In this document: positions 33,641 through 43,011 of the stretch, one piece after another | How the letters are laid out: each line of letters opens with the position of its first letter | How positions within the stretch are numbered: position 1 is the stretch's first letter | From: SZUA-584 sp964441275 | GTDB taxonomy: Bacteria; Bacillota; Clostridia; Christensenellales; SZUA-584 | Assembly: GCA_964441275.1 (NCBI GenBank) | Contig: CAYTUG010000011.1 | Coordinates: 1 to 64,000, forward strand | Direction: 5' to 3' | Length of the DNA stretch: 64,000 nucleotides | Position numbers and translations under genes: made by a program | The notes under the pieces: generated by a model | What the model saw: only the letters and a program-made list of their open reading frames with translations | The model's database searches: none | Told to the model about the DNA's origin: nothing

Positions 33641-34136
33641 CCTGCTCACCACCCGTCTCTTCTTCGTCCGGCACTATTTCCTCAGCCTTTTTCTTAAAAG
33701 TCTGTTTCGCAAATGCCACAGCGTCAAACTCTTCGTTCACGGCAATTTTGCACTTAATGGGCAGCTTGTGCGCCGCAAGGCGAAGCGCCTCATAGGCTGA
33801 TTCTTTTGATACTCCCGCAATTTCAAACATCACCCGCCCCGGCTTTACAACCGCTACCCAATATTCGGGCGACCCCTTACCAGAGCCCATACGCGTTTCC
33901 GCCGGTTTTTCGGTAACCGGTTTGTGCGGAAATATTTTTATCCAAACATGCCCGCCCCTTTTGGTATAGCGGGTCATCGCTATACGGGCGGCTTCTATCT
34001 GGTTGCTTGTAATCCAAGCCGGCTCTGTTGCGACAAGCCCGTACTGTCCGTAGCTTATCGTGTTGCCCCTCGTGGCAACGCCTTTCATGCGGCCGCGGTG
34101 CACTCTTCTTCTTTTAACCCTTTTTGGCATTAACAT
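33630..34136 (-). CDS. rplP: 50S ribosomal protein L16
   Basis: This 168-residue protein of the A-site region has the typical start MLMPKRVKRRRVHRG. The body GGHVWIKIFPHKPVT is standard. About 20 extra acidic residues extend the C-terminus (EEIVPDEEETGGEQDES) beyond the usual ~145. GGAGG is 8 bases before the ATG. Confidence 0.97.
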   Translation of the reverse strand: MLMPKRVKRRRVHRGRMKGVATRGNTISYGQYGLVATEPAWITSNQIEAARIAMTRYTKRGGHVWIKIFPHKPVTEKPAETRMGSGKGSPEYWVAVVKPGRVMFEIAGVSKESAYEALRLAAHKLPIKCKIAVNEEFDAVAFAKQTFKKKAEEIVPDEEETGGEQDES

Positions 34137-34809
34137 CTTTGCCGCCTCCTTCCGCCGTCTTAAATTTATCTTTCAGCGGATTTCCAAGTATTTCGCCTTT
34201 ATATATCCAAACTTTACAACCTATCTTGCCATAGGTCGTCGAAGCTTCCGCAAATCCATAATCAATATCGGCCCGCAGGGTTTGCAAAGGTATAGACCCC
34301 TCATGATATTTTTCGCTGCGCGCGATTTCCGCGCCCCCGAGACGCCCCGAGCACATCATCTTAATACCGAGAGCGCCGCCCTTCATTGCCCTGCTTATGC
34401 TCTGTTTCATAGCGCGGCGAAAGGATATTCTTCTTTCAAGCTGCAACGCTATGTTTTCCGCAACGAGCTGCGCTTCAATATCCGGGCGTTTAACTTCAAT
34501 TATATTAAGAACTACCGATTTGCCGGTTTTGCGCATAATCTGCGCTTTTAATATCTCTACGCCCTGGCCGCCTTTCCCGATAACTATTCCAGGCTTGGCG
34601 GTGTGTATATTAACGGTCAATTTGTTGGCCGCTCTTTCCGTTTCAATCTTGGAAACGCCCGCCAGGTAAAGCTGTTTTTTCAGCTGCTTTCTTATCTCGT
34701 TGTCTTCTTTTAAGTTTGCCGCAAATTCACCCTTTTTCGCAAACCAGCGAGCATTCCAGTCTTTAATAACGCCCACACGAAATCCGTGAGGATTTACTTT
34801 CTGACCCAT
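34114..34809 (-). CDS. rpsC: 30S ribosomal protein S3
   Basis: This 231-residue protein has the start MGQKVNPHGFRVGVI, a KH domain with VIGKGGQGVEILK and the C-terminal domain RAMKQSISRAMKGGALGIK. It overlaps rplP by 23 bases. Confidence 0.97.
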   Translation of the reverse strand: MGQKVNPHGFRVGVIKDWNARWFAKKGEFAANLKEDNEIRKQLKKQLYLAGVSKIETERAANKLTVNIHTAKPGIVIGKGGQGVEILKAQIMRKTGKSVVLNIIEVKRPDIEAQLVAENIALQLERRISFRRAMKQSISRAMKGGALGIKMMCSGRLGGAEIARSEKYHEGSIPLQTLRADIDYGFAEASTTYGKIGCKVWIYKGEILGNPLKDKFKTAEGGGKDVNAKKG

Positions 34810-34812
34810 AGA

Positions 34813-35211
34813 TTAAGATTCCTCCTTAACAGCGCTATCTAATATGATAGTAATATGGCTGCTTCTTTTACGGATTCGGGTAGCGCGGCCTCTTGCGCGC
34901 GCCCTAAACCTGCGCAGCGTAGGCCCTTGGTCTGCAAATATTTCCGCCACTACCAGATCATCTTTTAGCATACCCTTATTATTTTCCGCATTTGCCACGG
35001 CGGAATTTAGCAGTTTTCCAACAACAGGGCTTGCCGCCTGCGGCGTATTCTTCAGCACCGCGGCCGCTTCCGTTACGCTTTTGCCCCGTATAAGATCTAT
35101 AACAAGCTTAATTTTTGTAGAAGACATCCGAACATATTTTGCTTTTGCCATCGGTCTTGTATCTTTAAGCTGTGCTCTTCTTATTGCTTTTTCTCTTTGA
35201 CGAGTCGCCAT
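34813..35211 (-). CDS. rplV: 50S ribosomal protein L22
   Basis: This 132-residue tunnel protein has an N-terminal basic extension of about 20 residues (MATRQREKAIRRAQLKD) before AKAKYVRMSSTKIKLVIDLIRG. The macrolide-loop region GRATRIRKRSSHITIIL is standard. Confidence 0.96.
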   Translation of the reverse strand: MATRQREKAIRRAQLKDTRPMAKAKYVRMSSTKIKLVIDLIRGKSVTEAAAVLKNTPQAASPVVGKLLNSAVANAENNKGMLKDDLVVAEIFADQGPTLRRFRARARGRATRIRKRSSHITIILDSAVKEES

Positions 35212-35232
35212 TGCTTTTCTCCTCTCCGGCTT

Positions 35233-35511
35233 TTATTTCGAACCGGACTTTCTGTCCCCCGCATGCCCTCGGAACGTCCTTGTCGGTGCAAACTCTCCTA
35301 ATTTATGCCCTACCATATCTTCCGTCATATAAACCGGCACAAACTTTCTGCCGTCATGAACAGCCACCGTGTGCCCGACCATGTCCGGAAATATTGTAGA
35401 CGCTCTTGACCATGTCTTGATAACCTTTTTTTCGTTTTTTTCATTCATCTGCTGCAATTTAGCTAACAGCCTTGCGTTTACGAACGGTCCCTTTTTTATT
35501 GATCTGCTCAT
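35233..35511 (-). CDS. rpsS: 30S ribosomal protein S19
   Basis: A 92-residue head protein. MSRSIKKGPFVNARL and HKLGEFAPTRTFRGHAGD are diagnostic. Confidence 0.97.
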   Translation of the reverse strand: MSRSIKKGPFVNARLLAKLQQMNEKNEKKVIKTWSRASTIFPDMVGHTVAVHDGRKFVPVYMTEDMVGHKLGEFAPTRTFRGHAGDRKSGSK

Positions 35512-35534
35512 ATAAAAACTCCTTATAAACCGCG

Positions 35535-36365
35535 CTATTTATGCCTGCGCCTGACAATGTACTTATCGGACAGCTTATTCTTCTTCCTCGTCCTATAGCC
35601 AAGCGTTGGTTTGCCCCACGGAGTAACCGGACCCGGGCGGCCTATGGGCGCCTTGCCCTCGCCCCCGCCATGCGGGTGATCGACAGGGTTCATAGCCGAG
35701 CCTCTAACCGTTGGACGAAAACCCATATGGCGTTTTTTGCCCGCCTTACCAATGCTCACGTTTTCGCGTTCAATGTTTCCCACCTGACCTATCGTTGCTT
35801 TGGCAGTCAAAAGCACCATGCGCACCTCGCCCGAAGGAAGCCGTATCTGTGCGTATCCACCCTCTTTAGCCATAAGCTGGGCCGCGTTTCCGGCGCTGCG
35901 CACCAATTGACCGCCCCTGCCCGGCTGCAACTCGATATTGTGTATCATTGTGCCCATAGGTATATCGCTTAAGCATAAAGCATTTCCCGGTTTGATATCC
36001 GCGCCTTTGCCCGATACAACAGTATCCCCTACCGACAGCCCGTGAGGCGCTAAAATATATCGCTTTTCACCGTCTGCGTAAAACAGCAGGGCGATGTATG
36101 CGGTTCTGTTGGGATCATATTCTATAGTTGCAACTTTTGCCGGAACTGCGTCTTTGTTGCGTTTAAAATCAATTATACGATATTTTCTTTTTGCACCTCC
36201 GCCTCTGTGGCGTACGGTTATACGGCCGTTTGAATTTCTTCCGGCCGTCTTTTTTATCGGCCCTAAAAGAGACTTTTCAGGGGTTTTTGCCGTTATTTCC
36301 TCAAATGTTGAAACGGTCATCCCCCGGCGCCCGGCCGATGTCGGTTTATATTTTTTTATCGCCAT
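35535..36365 (-). CDS. rplB: 50S ribosomal protein L2
   Basis: This 276-residue protein is near the peptidyl transferase centre. It has RNSNGRITVRHRGGGAKRKYR at residues about 44-64, and GSAMNPVDHPHGGGEGK with the conserved His. Confidence 0.98.
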   Translation of the reverse strand: MAIKKYKPTSAGRRGMTVSTFEEITAKTPEKSLLGPIKKTAGRNSNGRITVRHRGGGAKRKYRIIDFKRNKDAVPAKVATIEYDPNRTAYIALLFYADGEKRYILAPHGLSVGDTVVSGKGADIKPGNALCLSDIPMGTMIHNIELQPGRGGQLVRSAGNAAQLMAKEGGYAQIRLPSGEVRMVLLTAKATIGQVGNIERENVSIGKAGKKRHMGFRPTVRGSAMNPVDHPHGGGEGKAPIGRPGPVTPWGKPTLGYRTRKKNKLSDKYIVRRRHK

Positions 36366-36386
36366 GTTGCCTTATCCTCCTAATAC

Positions 36387-36680
36387 CTACTGCGCAAGAG
36401 AATCAAAGAACTCGATACTCTTTGAGTCTTTGGTCAGAGTAACAAAAGCCTTTTTCACTCCTGCCCGCCTGCCGATGTGATAGCCTTGTCTTTTAAGTTT
36501 TCCAATTTGCTGCAGCGTGTTTACCCTTTTAACCTTAACCCCAAATATCTGCTGCACTGCATCTTTTATCTGCATTTTGTTTGCCTTGGGGTGAACCAAA
36601 AATGTATATTTTTTATCGTTTATATCATCATAGCTTTTTTCAGTTAAAACGGGCTTTAAAATGATGTCTCTCGGGTCCAT
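36387..36680 (-). CDS. rplW: 50S ribosomal protein L23
   Basis: A 97-residue protein at the tunnel exit that docks signal recognition particle and trigger factor. The blocks are ILKPVLTEKSYDD, YTFLVHPKANKMQIKDAV and FGVKVKRVNT. Its ATG overlaps the rplD stop (TAATG). Confidence 0.97.
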   Translation of the reverse strand: MDPRDIILKPVLTEKSYDDINDKKYTFLVHPKANKMQIKDAVQQIFGVKVKRVNTLQQIGKLKRQGYHIGRRAGVKKAFVTLTKDSKSIEFFDSLAQ

Positions 36681-37300
36681 TATGCGAAAACCTCCTCAAC
36701 CTTTTTGACAGCTTCTTTGGTAATAACAAGCTTATCACAGTTTAAGACATCGTATACGTTTACGCTGTCCGCTAAAAGAGTTTTAACCCCTTTAATGTTT
36801 CCGGATGCCCGGATAACGCTTTCGTCCTTTGCCGCCGTCACAATTAACGCTTTTTTTACGTCAAATACCGACAGCATACCCGCCATCAGCTTTGTTTTTG
36901 GCTGCTCGAGGCTTAGCTCGTCAAGCACTATAATGTCTTTATCTTTAACCTTCATTGAAAGCGCGCTTTGTATTGCAAGCTTTTTAACCTTTTTGTTTAC
37001 CTTTTTGCTGTAATCCCGCGGTTTCATTGCAAACGTAACGCCGCCCTTGGTCCAAATAGGAGAACGGGAAGACCCCGCTCTTGCGCGGCCCGTGCCTTTT
37101 TGACGCCAAGGCTTAATGCCGCCGCCGCTGACCTCAGAGCGGGAAAGCACGCTTTGTGTGCCCTGCCTTTTGTTGGCAAGCTGCGCAACCACCACTTGAT
37201 GCATTACGGCTTCGTTTACTTCGATTCCGAAAACCTCGTCTTTTAAATCTATATTTCCGGCTTTTGTGCCGTCTGTTTTATATACCGGTACTTTGGGCAT
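36680..37300 (-). CDS. rplD: 50S ribosomal protein L4
   Basis: About 206 residues, taken from the ATG at 37300 (MPKVPVYKTDG), which has AAGGAAGTG upstream. The GTG three codons earlier lies inside that site. The extended loop KPWRQKGTGRARAGSSRSP is clear. In some bacteria L4 represses its own operon through the S10 leader. Confidence 0.96.
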   Translation of the reverse strand: MPKVPVYKTDGTKAGNIDLKDEVFGIEVNEAVMHQVVVAQLANKRQGTQSVLSRSEVSGGGIKPWRQKGTGRARAGSSRSPIWTKGGVTFAMKPRDYSKKVNKKVKKLAIQSALSMKVKDKDIIVLDELSLEQPKTKLMAGMLSVFDVKKALIVTAAKDESVIRASGNIKGVKTLLADSVNVYDVLNCDKLVITKEAVKKVEEVFA

Positions 37301-37335
37301 TCGTTTCACTTCCTTTACTATTGCTGATGCGCTGC

Positions 37336-37965
37336 TTAGCTTTGCTTGACGGCCTTAGATATTGAAAGCAAGCCGCCCCTTGCGCCCGGCACCGCGCCTT
37401 TAACAAGAAGCACATTCTTATCCACATCCACGCCGACAATTTCAATATTCTGCACCGTCACAGTTTTAGCCCCGGTTTGCCCGGCCATCTTTTTGCCTTT
37501 AAACACTCGGGAAGGGTCCGAACACGCGCCAATGCTGCCCGGGCGCCGTTTGCTGCGCGAACCGTGAGTCATAGGCCCTCTTGCGGTATTGTGGCGAGAA
37601 ATTATGCCCTGAAAGCCTTTTCCCTTGCTTGTTCCCTGAACATCAACGACATCGCCCTTTTCAAACACATCGACTTTAATCTCCTGGCCAAGCGAATAGT
37701 CGTCCGTTTTATCTACGTGATACTCGTGCAAGCTGCGTTTTGGCTGCGCATCAGCTTTTTTAAAGTGCCCCTTTACAGGTTTCGTTACAAGGCTTTCTCT
37801 AATATCGCCGAACGCCAGCTGAATCGCGTTATAGCCGTCAGTATTTATTGTCTTTTTTTGAGTGACGATGCACGGCCCCGCCTCAACAACTGTAACAGGT
37901 ATAACCTCGCCGTCTTCCATAAACAGCTGCGTCATGCCTATCTTTTTGCCTAAGATTGCTTTCAT
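37336..37965 (-). CDS. rplC: 50S ribosomal protein L3
   Basis: A 209-residue protein. MKAILGKKIGMTQLF, GTSKGKGFQGIISRHN and GSRSKRRPGSIGACSDPSRVFKGKKM-type loop segments identify L3. It is 12 bases after rpsJ. Confidence 0.97.
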   Translation of the reverse strand: MKAILGKKIGMTQLFMEDGEVIPVTVVEAGPCIVTQKKTINTDGYNAIQLAFGDIRESLVTKPVKGHFKKADAQPKRSLHEYHVDKTDDYSLGQEIKVDVFEKGDVVDVQGTSKGKGFQGIISRHNTARGPMTHGSRSKRRPGSIGACSDPSRVFKGKKMAGQTGAKTVTVQNIEIVGVDVDKNVLLVKGAVPGARGGLLSISKAVKQS

Positions 37966-37977
37966 TCGTCACACCCC

Positions 37978-38286
37978 CTATAGCTTTATTTCTATATCAA
38001 CACCCGAAGGCAAATCAAGCCGCATCAAAGCGTCCGTAGTCTTTGAAGTGGCCTCAAGAATATCGATTAGCCTTTTGTGCGTCTTAATTTCAAACTGTTC
38101 ACGCGCATCCTTATATTTGTGAGGAGCGCGCAAAATAGTAACAATTTCTTTTTGCGTGGGCAGCGGTATCGGCCCCGACACTTTTGCCCCCGTCCGCTTC
38201 GCCGTTTCAACTATCTTGCTTGCCGACTGATCGATTATGTTATAATCGTACGCTTTTAGCTTTATCCTTATCTTTTGGCTGGCCAT
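37978..38286 (-). CDS. rpsJ: 30S ribosomal protein S10
   Basis: This 102-residue first gene of the S10 operon also serves as the NusE antitermination partner in bacteria. It has KIRIKLKAYDYNIIDQSA and SGPIPLPTQKEIVTILR. The start has AAGGAGGAAAAA upstream and is preceded by a leader of about 190 bases. Confidence 0.97.
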   Translation of the reverse strand: MASQKIRIKLKAYDYNIIDQSASKIVETAKRTGAKVSGPIPLPTQKEIVTILRAPHKYKDAREQFEIKTHKRLIDILEATSKTTDALMRLDLPSGVDIEIKL

Positions 38287-38475
38287 TTTTTCCTCCTTAC
38301 GCTAACGCCCATATACACACAGCCGCGTGTATCACTTTTTATTTTTTAGCACTTGTGTGCTTGCCGGGCGCCGTCCTGTTTTGGACAAGCGGTGAGCGAA
38401 AATTTACCCGGAAGCGATTTTTCCGGCAACCTCCCGCTTTAAACCCGCTAAAAATTGCGCACTTAAATGCGCAAC
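38287..38475 (-). promoter_or_regulatory. Structured 5' leader of the S10 operon
   Basis: The leader between promoter and rpsJ can form several hairpins. The first, right after the start site, is a perfect 7-bp stem TTGCGCA/TGCGCAA (38455-38461 and 38468-38474) followed by five U residues, so it could attenuate transcription. A second, CCGGAA/TTCCGG (38408-38413 and 38421-38426), follows. More GC-rich pairing lies closer to rpsJ. Ribosomal-protein autoregulation is plausible, but I do not recognise a known leader family. Confidence 0.5.
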
Positions 38476-38481
38476 GAAGGC

Positions 38482-38510
38482 ATTATATAATAAACAAAAA
38501 ATAATTGCAA
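38482..38510 (-). promoter_or_regulatory. Consensus sigma-A promoter of the ribosomal supercluster
   Basis: On the minus strand TTGCAA (38505-38510), exactly 17 bases, then a perfect TATAAT (38482-38487). It is the only strong promoter seen ahead of the whole ribosomal cluster. The IS30-like element ends about 28 bases upstream of the -35. Confidence 0.85.
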
Positions 38511-38538
38511 GGATTTTATTAATATTTTTTCGCACGGC

Positions 38539-39553
38539 AAGTTGTAAAATGAATTGCCCAAAATAAAAAAAGGATGACCCATAAAGGTCACAAACCAGTT
38601 ACACTTGAGTTGTGACACAAAAGCAACGGGGGTGAGATGATGGGTCAAAAACAGCATACCAAAAGTACGAGGAAATGGAAACAGTTAAGTGAGAAAGAAC
38701 GGTATCAAATAGAAATATTGTTGAAAGAGAAACGCACGGTCAAAGAAATAGGAGACCGGCGAACAATAGAACGAGAAATTGCTCGCGGGAGCGTGGTACA
38801 ATGGGGTAGCGAGTGGCGTGAAAGGATGTGCTACTGTGCCAACGCAGGGCAACGTATATGCGAAGAAAATGCGGCTAATAAAGGACGGCCGCTAAAGATA
38901 GGCCATGATCATAGGCTCGCAGCACATATAGAGAAAAAGATAGGCGAAGAGCAATATGCGCCTGATGCGGTAATCGGGGAAATAAGGCGAAAAGGCATAA
39001 GGTTTGAAACCGATATATGTACGAAAACGGTCTATAACTATATCGACAAAGGAATATTCCTATAAAAAGGAACGGGAAAAGGCGTAAATACAGGCAAGTG
39101 TGCAAGGTGGCGCTCAACAATCTAAAAGGCCGCAGCATAGAGGAACGGCCCAAAAGTGTGGATACGAGGGAAGATACGGGACATTAGGAGATGGACTGCG
39201 TTGTGGGCAAAGGCAAGGCTTGCTTGTGATGACGGAGCGGGCGAGCCGCAAAGAGCTGATATTCAAGCTCAAGGTCAAGAAACAAGAGTACGTAAAGGAA
39301 GCGCTGGACAGAATGGAGAGACAACATAAGTGACGAAACGATATTTAAGAGCATTACGATGCAGCCAACAGGTTGATCCGGCGGTTTGTTCCCAAGGGGA
39401 CAAACATAGATAGACTGACGAAAGCAGATATACGGCGTATTGAGCACTGGATGAACAACTATCCGAGAAGGATGTTTGGGTATAGGACGGCGAATGAGGT
39501 GTTTGCGGCTTAAAGTGGACTGGATTTTTATGGTGGGCAATTAAATATTGTTT
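38539..39553 (+). mobile_element. Inactivated IS30-family insertion sequence
   Basis: The ends carry AATTGCCCA (left, 38551) and its inverted copy GGGCAATT (right, near 39536), each followed inward by an A/T-rich run, as in IS30 elements. The left 55 bases match the window start in opposite orientation. The length of about 1 kb and the broken transposase show it is an inactive copy. Confidence 0.75.
38637..39513 (+). pseudogene. IS30-family transposase, multiply disrupted
   Basis: The N-terminal frame (38637-39065) has the IS30 helix-turn-helix region with a short deletion (KEIGDRRTIEREI) and stops after YIDKGIFL. The protein resumes in another frame (KRNGKRRKYRQVCK) and meets a TAG in place of the expected Trp just before EMDCVVG, which holds the first catalytic Asp. 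It shifts frame again at LVMTERASRKELI. A central deletion then joins MERQHK to NRLIRRFVPKGTNID and the end FGYRTANEVFAA. The second catalytic Asp is missing, so it is dead. Confidence 0.85.
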
Positions 39554-39656
39554 TAAAACCACCTGAGAATCGTGTCGCTACTTGTAAAAAAGCAGTTCTA
39601 TATGATAGAATCTGATAGATTATAAATATATTTTATGTTGCATATTAAGAGGAATT

Positions 39657-40592
39657 TTGGAAAAGCTTTTAGGCGCATTAGAAATGGTATTGCCCGTACT
39701 GTTTATAATAATCATAGGCAAAATATGCGGAATAAAATGCGTATTGCAAAAACAGGGGTTAGCCGGGCTGAAAGCATTTGCGGTAAATATATGTCTGCCA
39801 GCTGTTTTATTTCGCGCTTTTTATAATGCAAATTATGATTACAGCATAATAATCATTGCAATTACTATGTTTTTTATATGTATGTTAGCTTTTTACGTTG
39901 GATTCTTAATAAAACGCACACTCAACGTTTCGCGACTTTTCCCTTTTCTAATAACCGGATTTGAGGCAGGCATGCTTGGTTATACACTTTATATGCTTTT
40001 ATTCGGCGCAGATTCTATAATGCAGTTCGCAATTGTAGATTTAGGTCAGGTACTTTTTGTTTTCACAGTATACCTCTCCGTTTTAAAACGCGGCGAAAGC
40101 AAAACTCCATACAGTTTAAAGCTTATTTTAAAATCGATGATATCTTCGCCTGTCGTAATCGCAATCCTATCGGGAATTGTCGTTGGCGCAACCAATATTG
40201 GCAGTTTAATAAATGCTTCAACTGCGGGCGGTATTATCAACGCAGTCCTGGATTTTACAGCAGCGCCAACGGCTGCAATTATTTTATTCGTAATCGGCTA
40301 CGATTTGAAGTTTCCTCTACAAACTATAAAAACCGCATTAACAACTGCGGCCGCACGCATTGTACTGATTGGTATACTTTGTACCGTCACGCTAATTTTA
40401 ATCGGCGTTCTTATTGACGTTACCAATCAATTAAAATGGGCCTTTATAATAATGTTCATATTGCCTCCGCCCTTCGTGCTTCCCGTATTCACTTCAAATG
40501 ATAAAGAAGCTTCTTTTGCCTCAGCTGTGATTTCTATATATACTATTTTTACGCTTGCTGCTTTTGCAATCATATCTTACATTTCAGCTTAG
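39657..40592 (+). CDS. AEC-family (auxin efflux carrier-like) transporter
   Basis: This 311-residue membrane protein has about ten hydrophobic segments. NICLPAVLFRAF near residue 45 is the typical AEC/Mem_trans broken-helix region. It starts with a TTG, 5 bases after AGAGG. Bacterial members export or exchange organic acids such as malate. The gene is convergent with the catabolic operon, so it could move an acid intermediate, but that link is inference from position. Confidence 0.85.
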   Translation: MEKLLGALEMVLPVLFIIIIGKICGIKCVLQKQGLAGLKAFAVNICLPAVLFRAFYNANYDYSIIIIAITMFFICMLAFYVGFLIKRTLNVSRLFPFLITGFEAGMLGYTLYMLLFGADSIMQFAIVDLGQVLFVFTVYLSVLKRGESKTPYSLKLILKSMISSPVVIAILSGIVVGATNIGSLINASTAGGIINAVLDFTAAPTAAIILFVIGYDLKFPLQTIKTALTTAAARIVLIGILCTVTLILIGVLIDVTNQLKWAFIIMFILPPPFVLPVFTSNDKEASFASAVISIYTIFTLAAFAIISYISA

Positions 40593-40790
40593 ATTCTTAA
40601 CCGTTTAACATAAAATCAGCCCAATGATTGCATGAGAAATAAAACAAACTCAAGAATAAAAAGTTAGACAAAATGCCAAACGATAATACTGTTTCAAAAT
40701 GCCTTGTACTTACCCCATGAATCCAATTAAACAATGTACAATCTTCCGTTAACACTTGATTGTGTAATTTTTGATGCCAATTTTTTTAAT

Positions 40791-41651
40791 TCAGCTTTTG
40801 TTAGGGTCCTCAACAACATCGAATTTTTCCGGATCGCCCATAAACCTCATGTTCTTATCTAAGGCGGCTATCTCTTCCATATCCTGCTCGTTTAAACAAA
40901 AATCAAATATGTCGGAATTCTGAGCAATGTGGTTTTCGCGCACCGCTTTTGTGATAACAACGACTCCGCTGTCTATCTGCCAGCGCAAAGCTATCTGGGC
41001 GGCAGTTTTGTTGTATTTGTGCGCAATAGGTTTTAGCACATCATCGATTTGTTCAATCCTGCCATTAAGCAACGGGCTGTATGCTTCCATTTGTATGCCG
41101 TTTGTTTTGCAATATGCCGCAAGCTTTTGCTGCTGAAGCAATGGGTGGCGCTCAACTTGGTTAACCGAAGGCATAAATCCGGTTTCATCAACTATTCGCT
41201 CAATATGATGTTCAAAAAAGTTTGACACGCCTATCGCACGCACACGTTTTTCATTGTACAGGCGCACCATGGCTTTCCACGAATCGGCATAGCGGCCAAT
41301 CTGCGGCAAAGGCCAATGGATAAGGTACAAGTCGAGCACATCAAGCTTTAAACTCGCCATGCTTCTGTCGAAAGCTTTCAATGTTTGGTCGTACCCATGG
41401 TCGCTGTTCCATAGCTTAGTAGTTATAAAAAGTTCTTCTCGCGCCACGTCGAGCTGTTCTAAAGCCTCTCCGACAATTTGTTCGTTACAATATGCGTATG
41501 CGGTGTCAAATAACCGGCACCCTTTCGATGCCGCAATTTTTACGGCATTTATCAATTCAGATTTTTCTTTAACGAGAAACAGTCCCATTCCAAACCAAGG
41601 CATCATAATGCCATTCGAAAGCGCAACTTTTTCATCAATTTTTTTAACCAT
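40791..41651 (-). CDS. Aldo/keto reductase
   Basis: This 286-residue NADPH-dependent TIM-barrel reductase has the catalytic tetrad Asp and Tyr in FDTAYAYCNE, Lys in TTKLWNSDHG and His in LIHWPLP. The cofactor loop ITKAVRENHIAQN is also present. It resembles the 2,5-diketo-gluconate reductase group, which reduces carbonyls of sugars and small ketones. It is the last gene in the catabolic series, separated from its neighbour by 187 bases with no recognisable gene. Confidence 0.9.
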   Translation of the reverse strand: MVKKIDEKVALSNGIMMPWFGMGLFLVKEKSELINAVKIAASKGCRLFDTAYAYCNEQIVGEALEQLDVAREELFITTKLWNSDHGYDQTLKAFDRSMASLKLDVLDLYLIHWPLPQIGRYADSWKAMVRLYNEKRVRAIGVSNFFEHHIERIVDETGFMPSVNQVERHPLLQQQKLAAYCKTNGIQMEAYSPLLNGRIEQIDDVLKPIAHKYNKTAAQIALRWQIDSGVVVITKAVRENHIAQNSDIFDFCLNEQDMEEIAALDKNMRFMGDPEKFDVVEDPNKS

Positions 41652-41838
41652 AACAAGTTCCTTCCTTTCTAAGAAAGATCAATTAAACAGTTGCTGATTC
41701 CAAGAAGCTCTTGAGCACATGCTTTTTTTGTCCTGTGCATTGGAATTACACTGTTTATTCTCACATTAATATACCAACCACACATAGTTTTTTAAACGAC
41801 GTTTTGCATGCCGCCCTTCAAAATAACCCGATTATGTT

Positions 41839-42813
41839 TTACCGGTTAACGACGTTTATCGGGGTCCCGTTCAAATACTGTCTTAAATTATCCACAACCA
41901 GCTCCAACAACCTTTGTCTGCTTTCTTTAGACGCCCAGCTTATATGCGGCGTTATAATGCAATTTTTCGCCTTAAGAAGCGGGTTGTCTGATTTTATTGG
42001 TTCAACGCTTACCACGTCAAGCCCGGCGTAGTAAACTTTACCGCTGTTAAGAGCATCGGCTAAATCTTGTTCAACAATCAGCCCGCCTCGGCTGTTGTTC
42101 AATATGATTACGCCGGTTTTCATCTTGTCGATATTGGTGCGGTTTATGATCCCTTCCGTAGACGGAAACAGAGGACAATACAAAGCAATTACATCGGATT
42201 TTTCAAACAGCTCTTCAAGCTCAACATATCTCATCGTTTCGCATTCTAAGCTAATGTTTTTATATTCATCGTTAGCGAGTACGTTCATGCCCAAAGTTTG
42301 GGCAATCCTTCCGGTTGCCTGTCCGATGCGACCGTAACCGATTATTCCCATAGTTTTCCCCGACAGCTCGATAAGCGGATAATCCCAAAAACACCAATCC
42401 AAGTTGTTTGTCCACCTGCCTTTGCGCACCGCGTCATTATGATGCCCTATGTGGTGGCAAATCTCTAAAAGCAATGCAATTGCAAACTGGGCTACCGCTT
42501 CTGTTCCATAAGTCGGTACGTTGGTAACTATTATCCCCTTTTCCTTTGCGGCCGCTATATCAACCACATTATATCCTGTCGCTAAAACCCCAATGTACTC
42601 TATATTGGGGCACGCATTTATAGCCGATGAATTAAGCGGTGTTTTATTTGTAAACACAATTTGCGCATCTGCGATACGCTTTACGATCTCGTCATCAGGG
42701 GTTCTGTCATAAACGACTAAATCACCAAATGCGCCCAGCTCGTCCCAAGATAAATCTTTGGGGTTGAGCGTGTAACCGTCTAATACCACAATCTTTACTT
42801 TTTTTAATGCCAT
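41839..42813 (-). CDS. D-isomer-specific 2-hydroxyacid dehydrogenase (glycerate dehydrogenase-like)
   Basis: This 324-residue enzyme has the Rossmann motif IIGYGRIGQATGRIAQ, Arg in NNSRGGLI, Glu in VVSVEP and the catalytic His in PHISWAS. The sequence is closest in pattern to hydroxypyruvate/glycerate dehydrogenases. In this operon it could reduce or oxidise a 2-oxo/2-hydroxy acid intermediate. It lies 198 bases downstream of the transketolase pair on the same strand. Confidence 0.88.
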   Translation of the reverse strand: MALKKVKIVVLDGYTLNPKDLSWDELGAFGDLVVYDRTPDDEIVKRIADAQIVFTNKTPLNSSAINACPNIEYIGVLATGYNVVDIAAAKEKGIIVTNVPTYGTEAVAQFAIALLLEICHHIGHHNDAVRKGRWTNNLDWCFWDYPLIELSGKTMGIIGYGRIGQATGRIAQTLGMNVLANDEYKNISLECETMRYVELEELFEKSDVIALYCPLFPSTEGIINRTNIDKMKTGVIILNNSRGGLIVEQDLADALNSGKVYYAGLDVVSVEPIKSDNPLLKAKNCIITPHISWASKESRQRLLELVVDNLRQYLNGTPINVVNR

Positions 42814-43011
42814 TTAAGTCCTCCAAACATTATGCTGTTAACAGTGTTCATATTTATTTTGTTGCAACGCAGATTGCTGTCACATTTAACTTCTTTCTAT
42901 GATGCAGCCCTGCAAATCCTTTCGGGCAGATACTAAATAAGCGCGCCCGTAATATTTTTTTGATTGCCGATTTTAACTATGCGCCTGATTATAAGTATTT
43001 TAACGCCCTTT

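Noticed and set aside
34060..34551. Long plus-strand ORFs opposite ribosomal genes, such as this one opposite rpsC
   Set aside because: They are antisense shadows of highly conserved genes, without ribosome binding sites.
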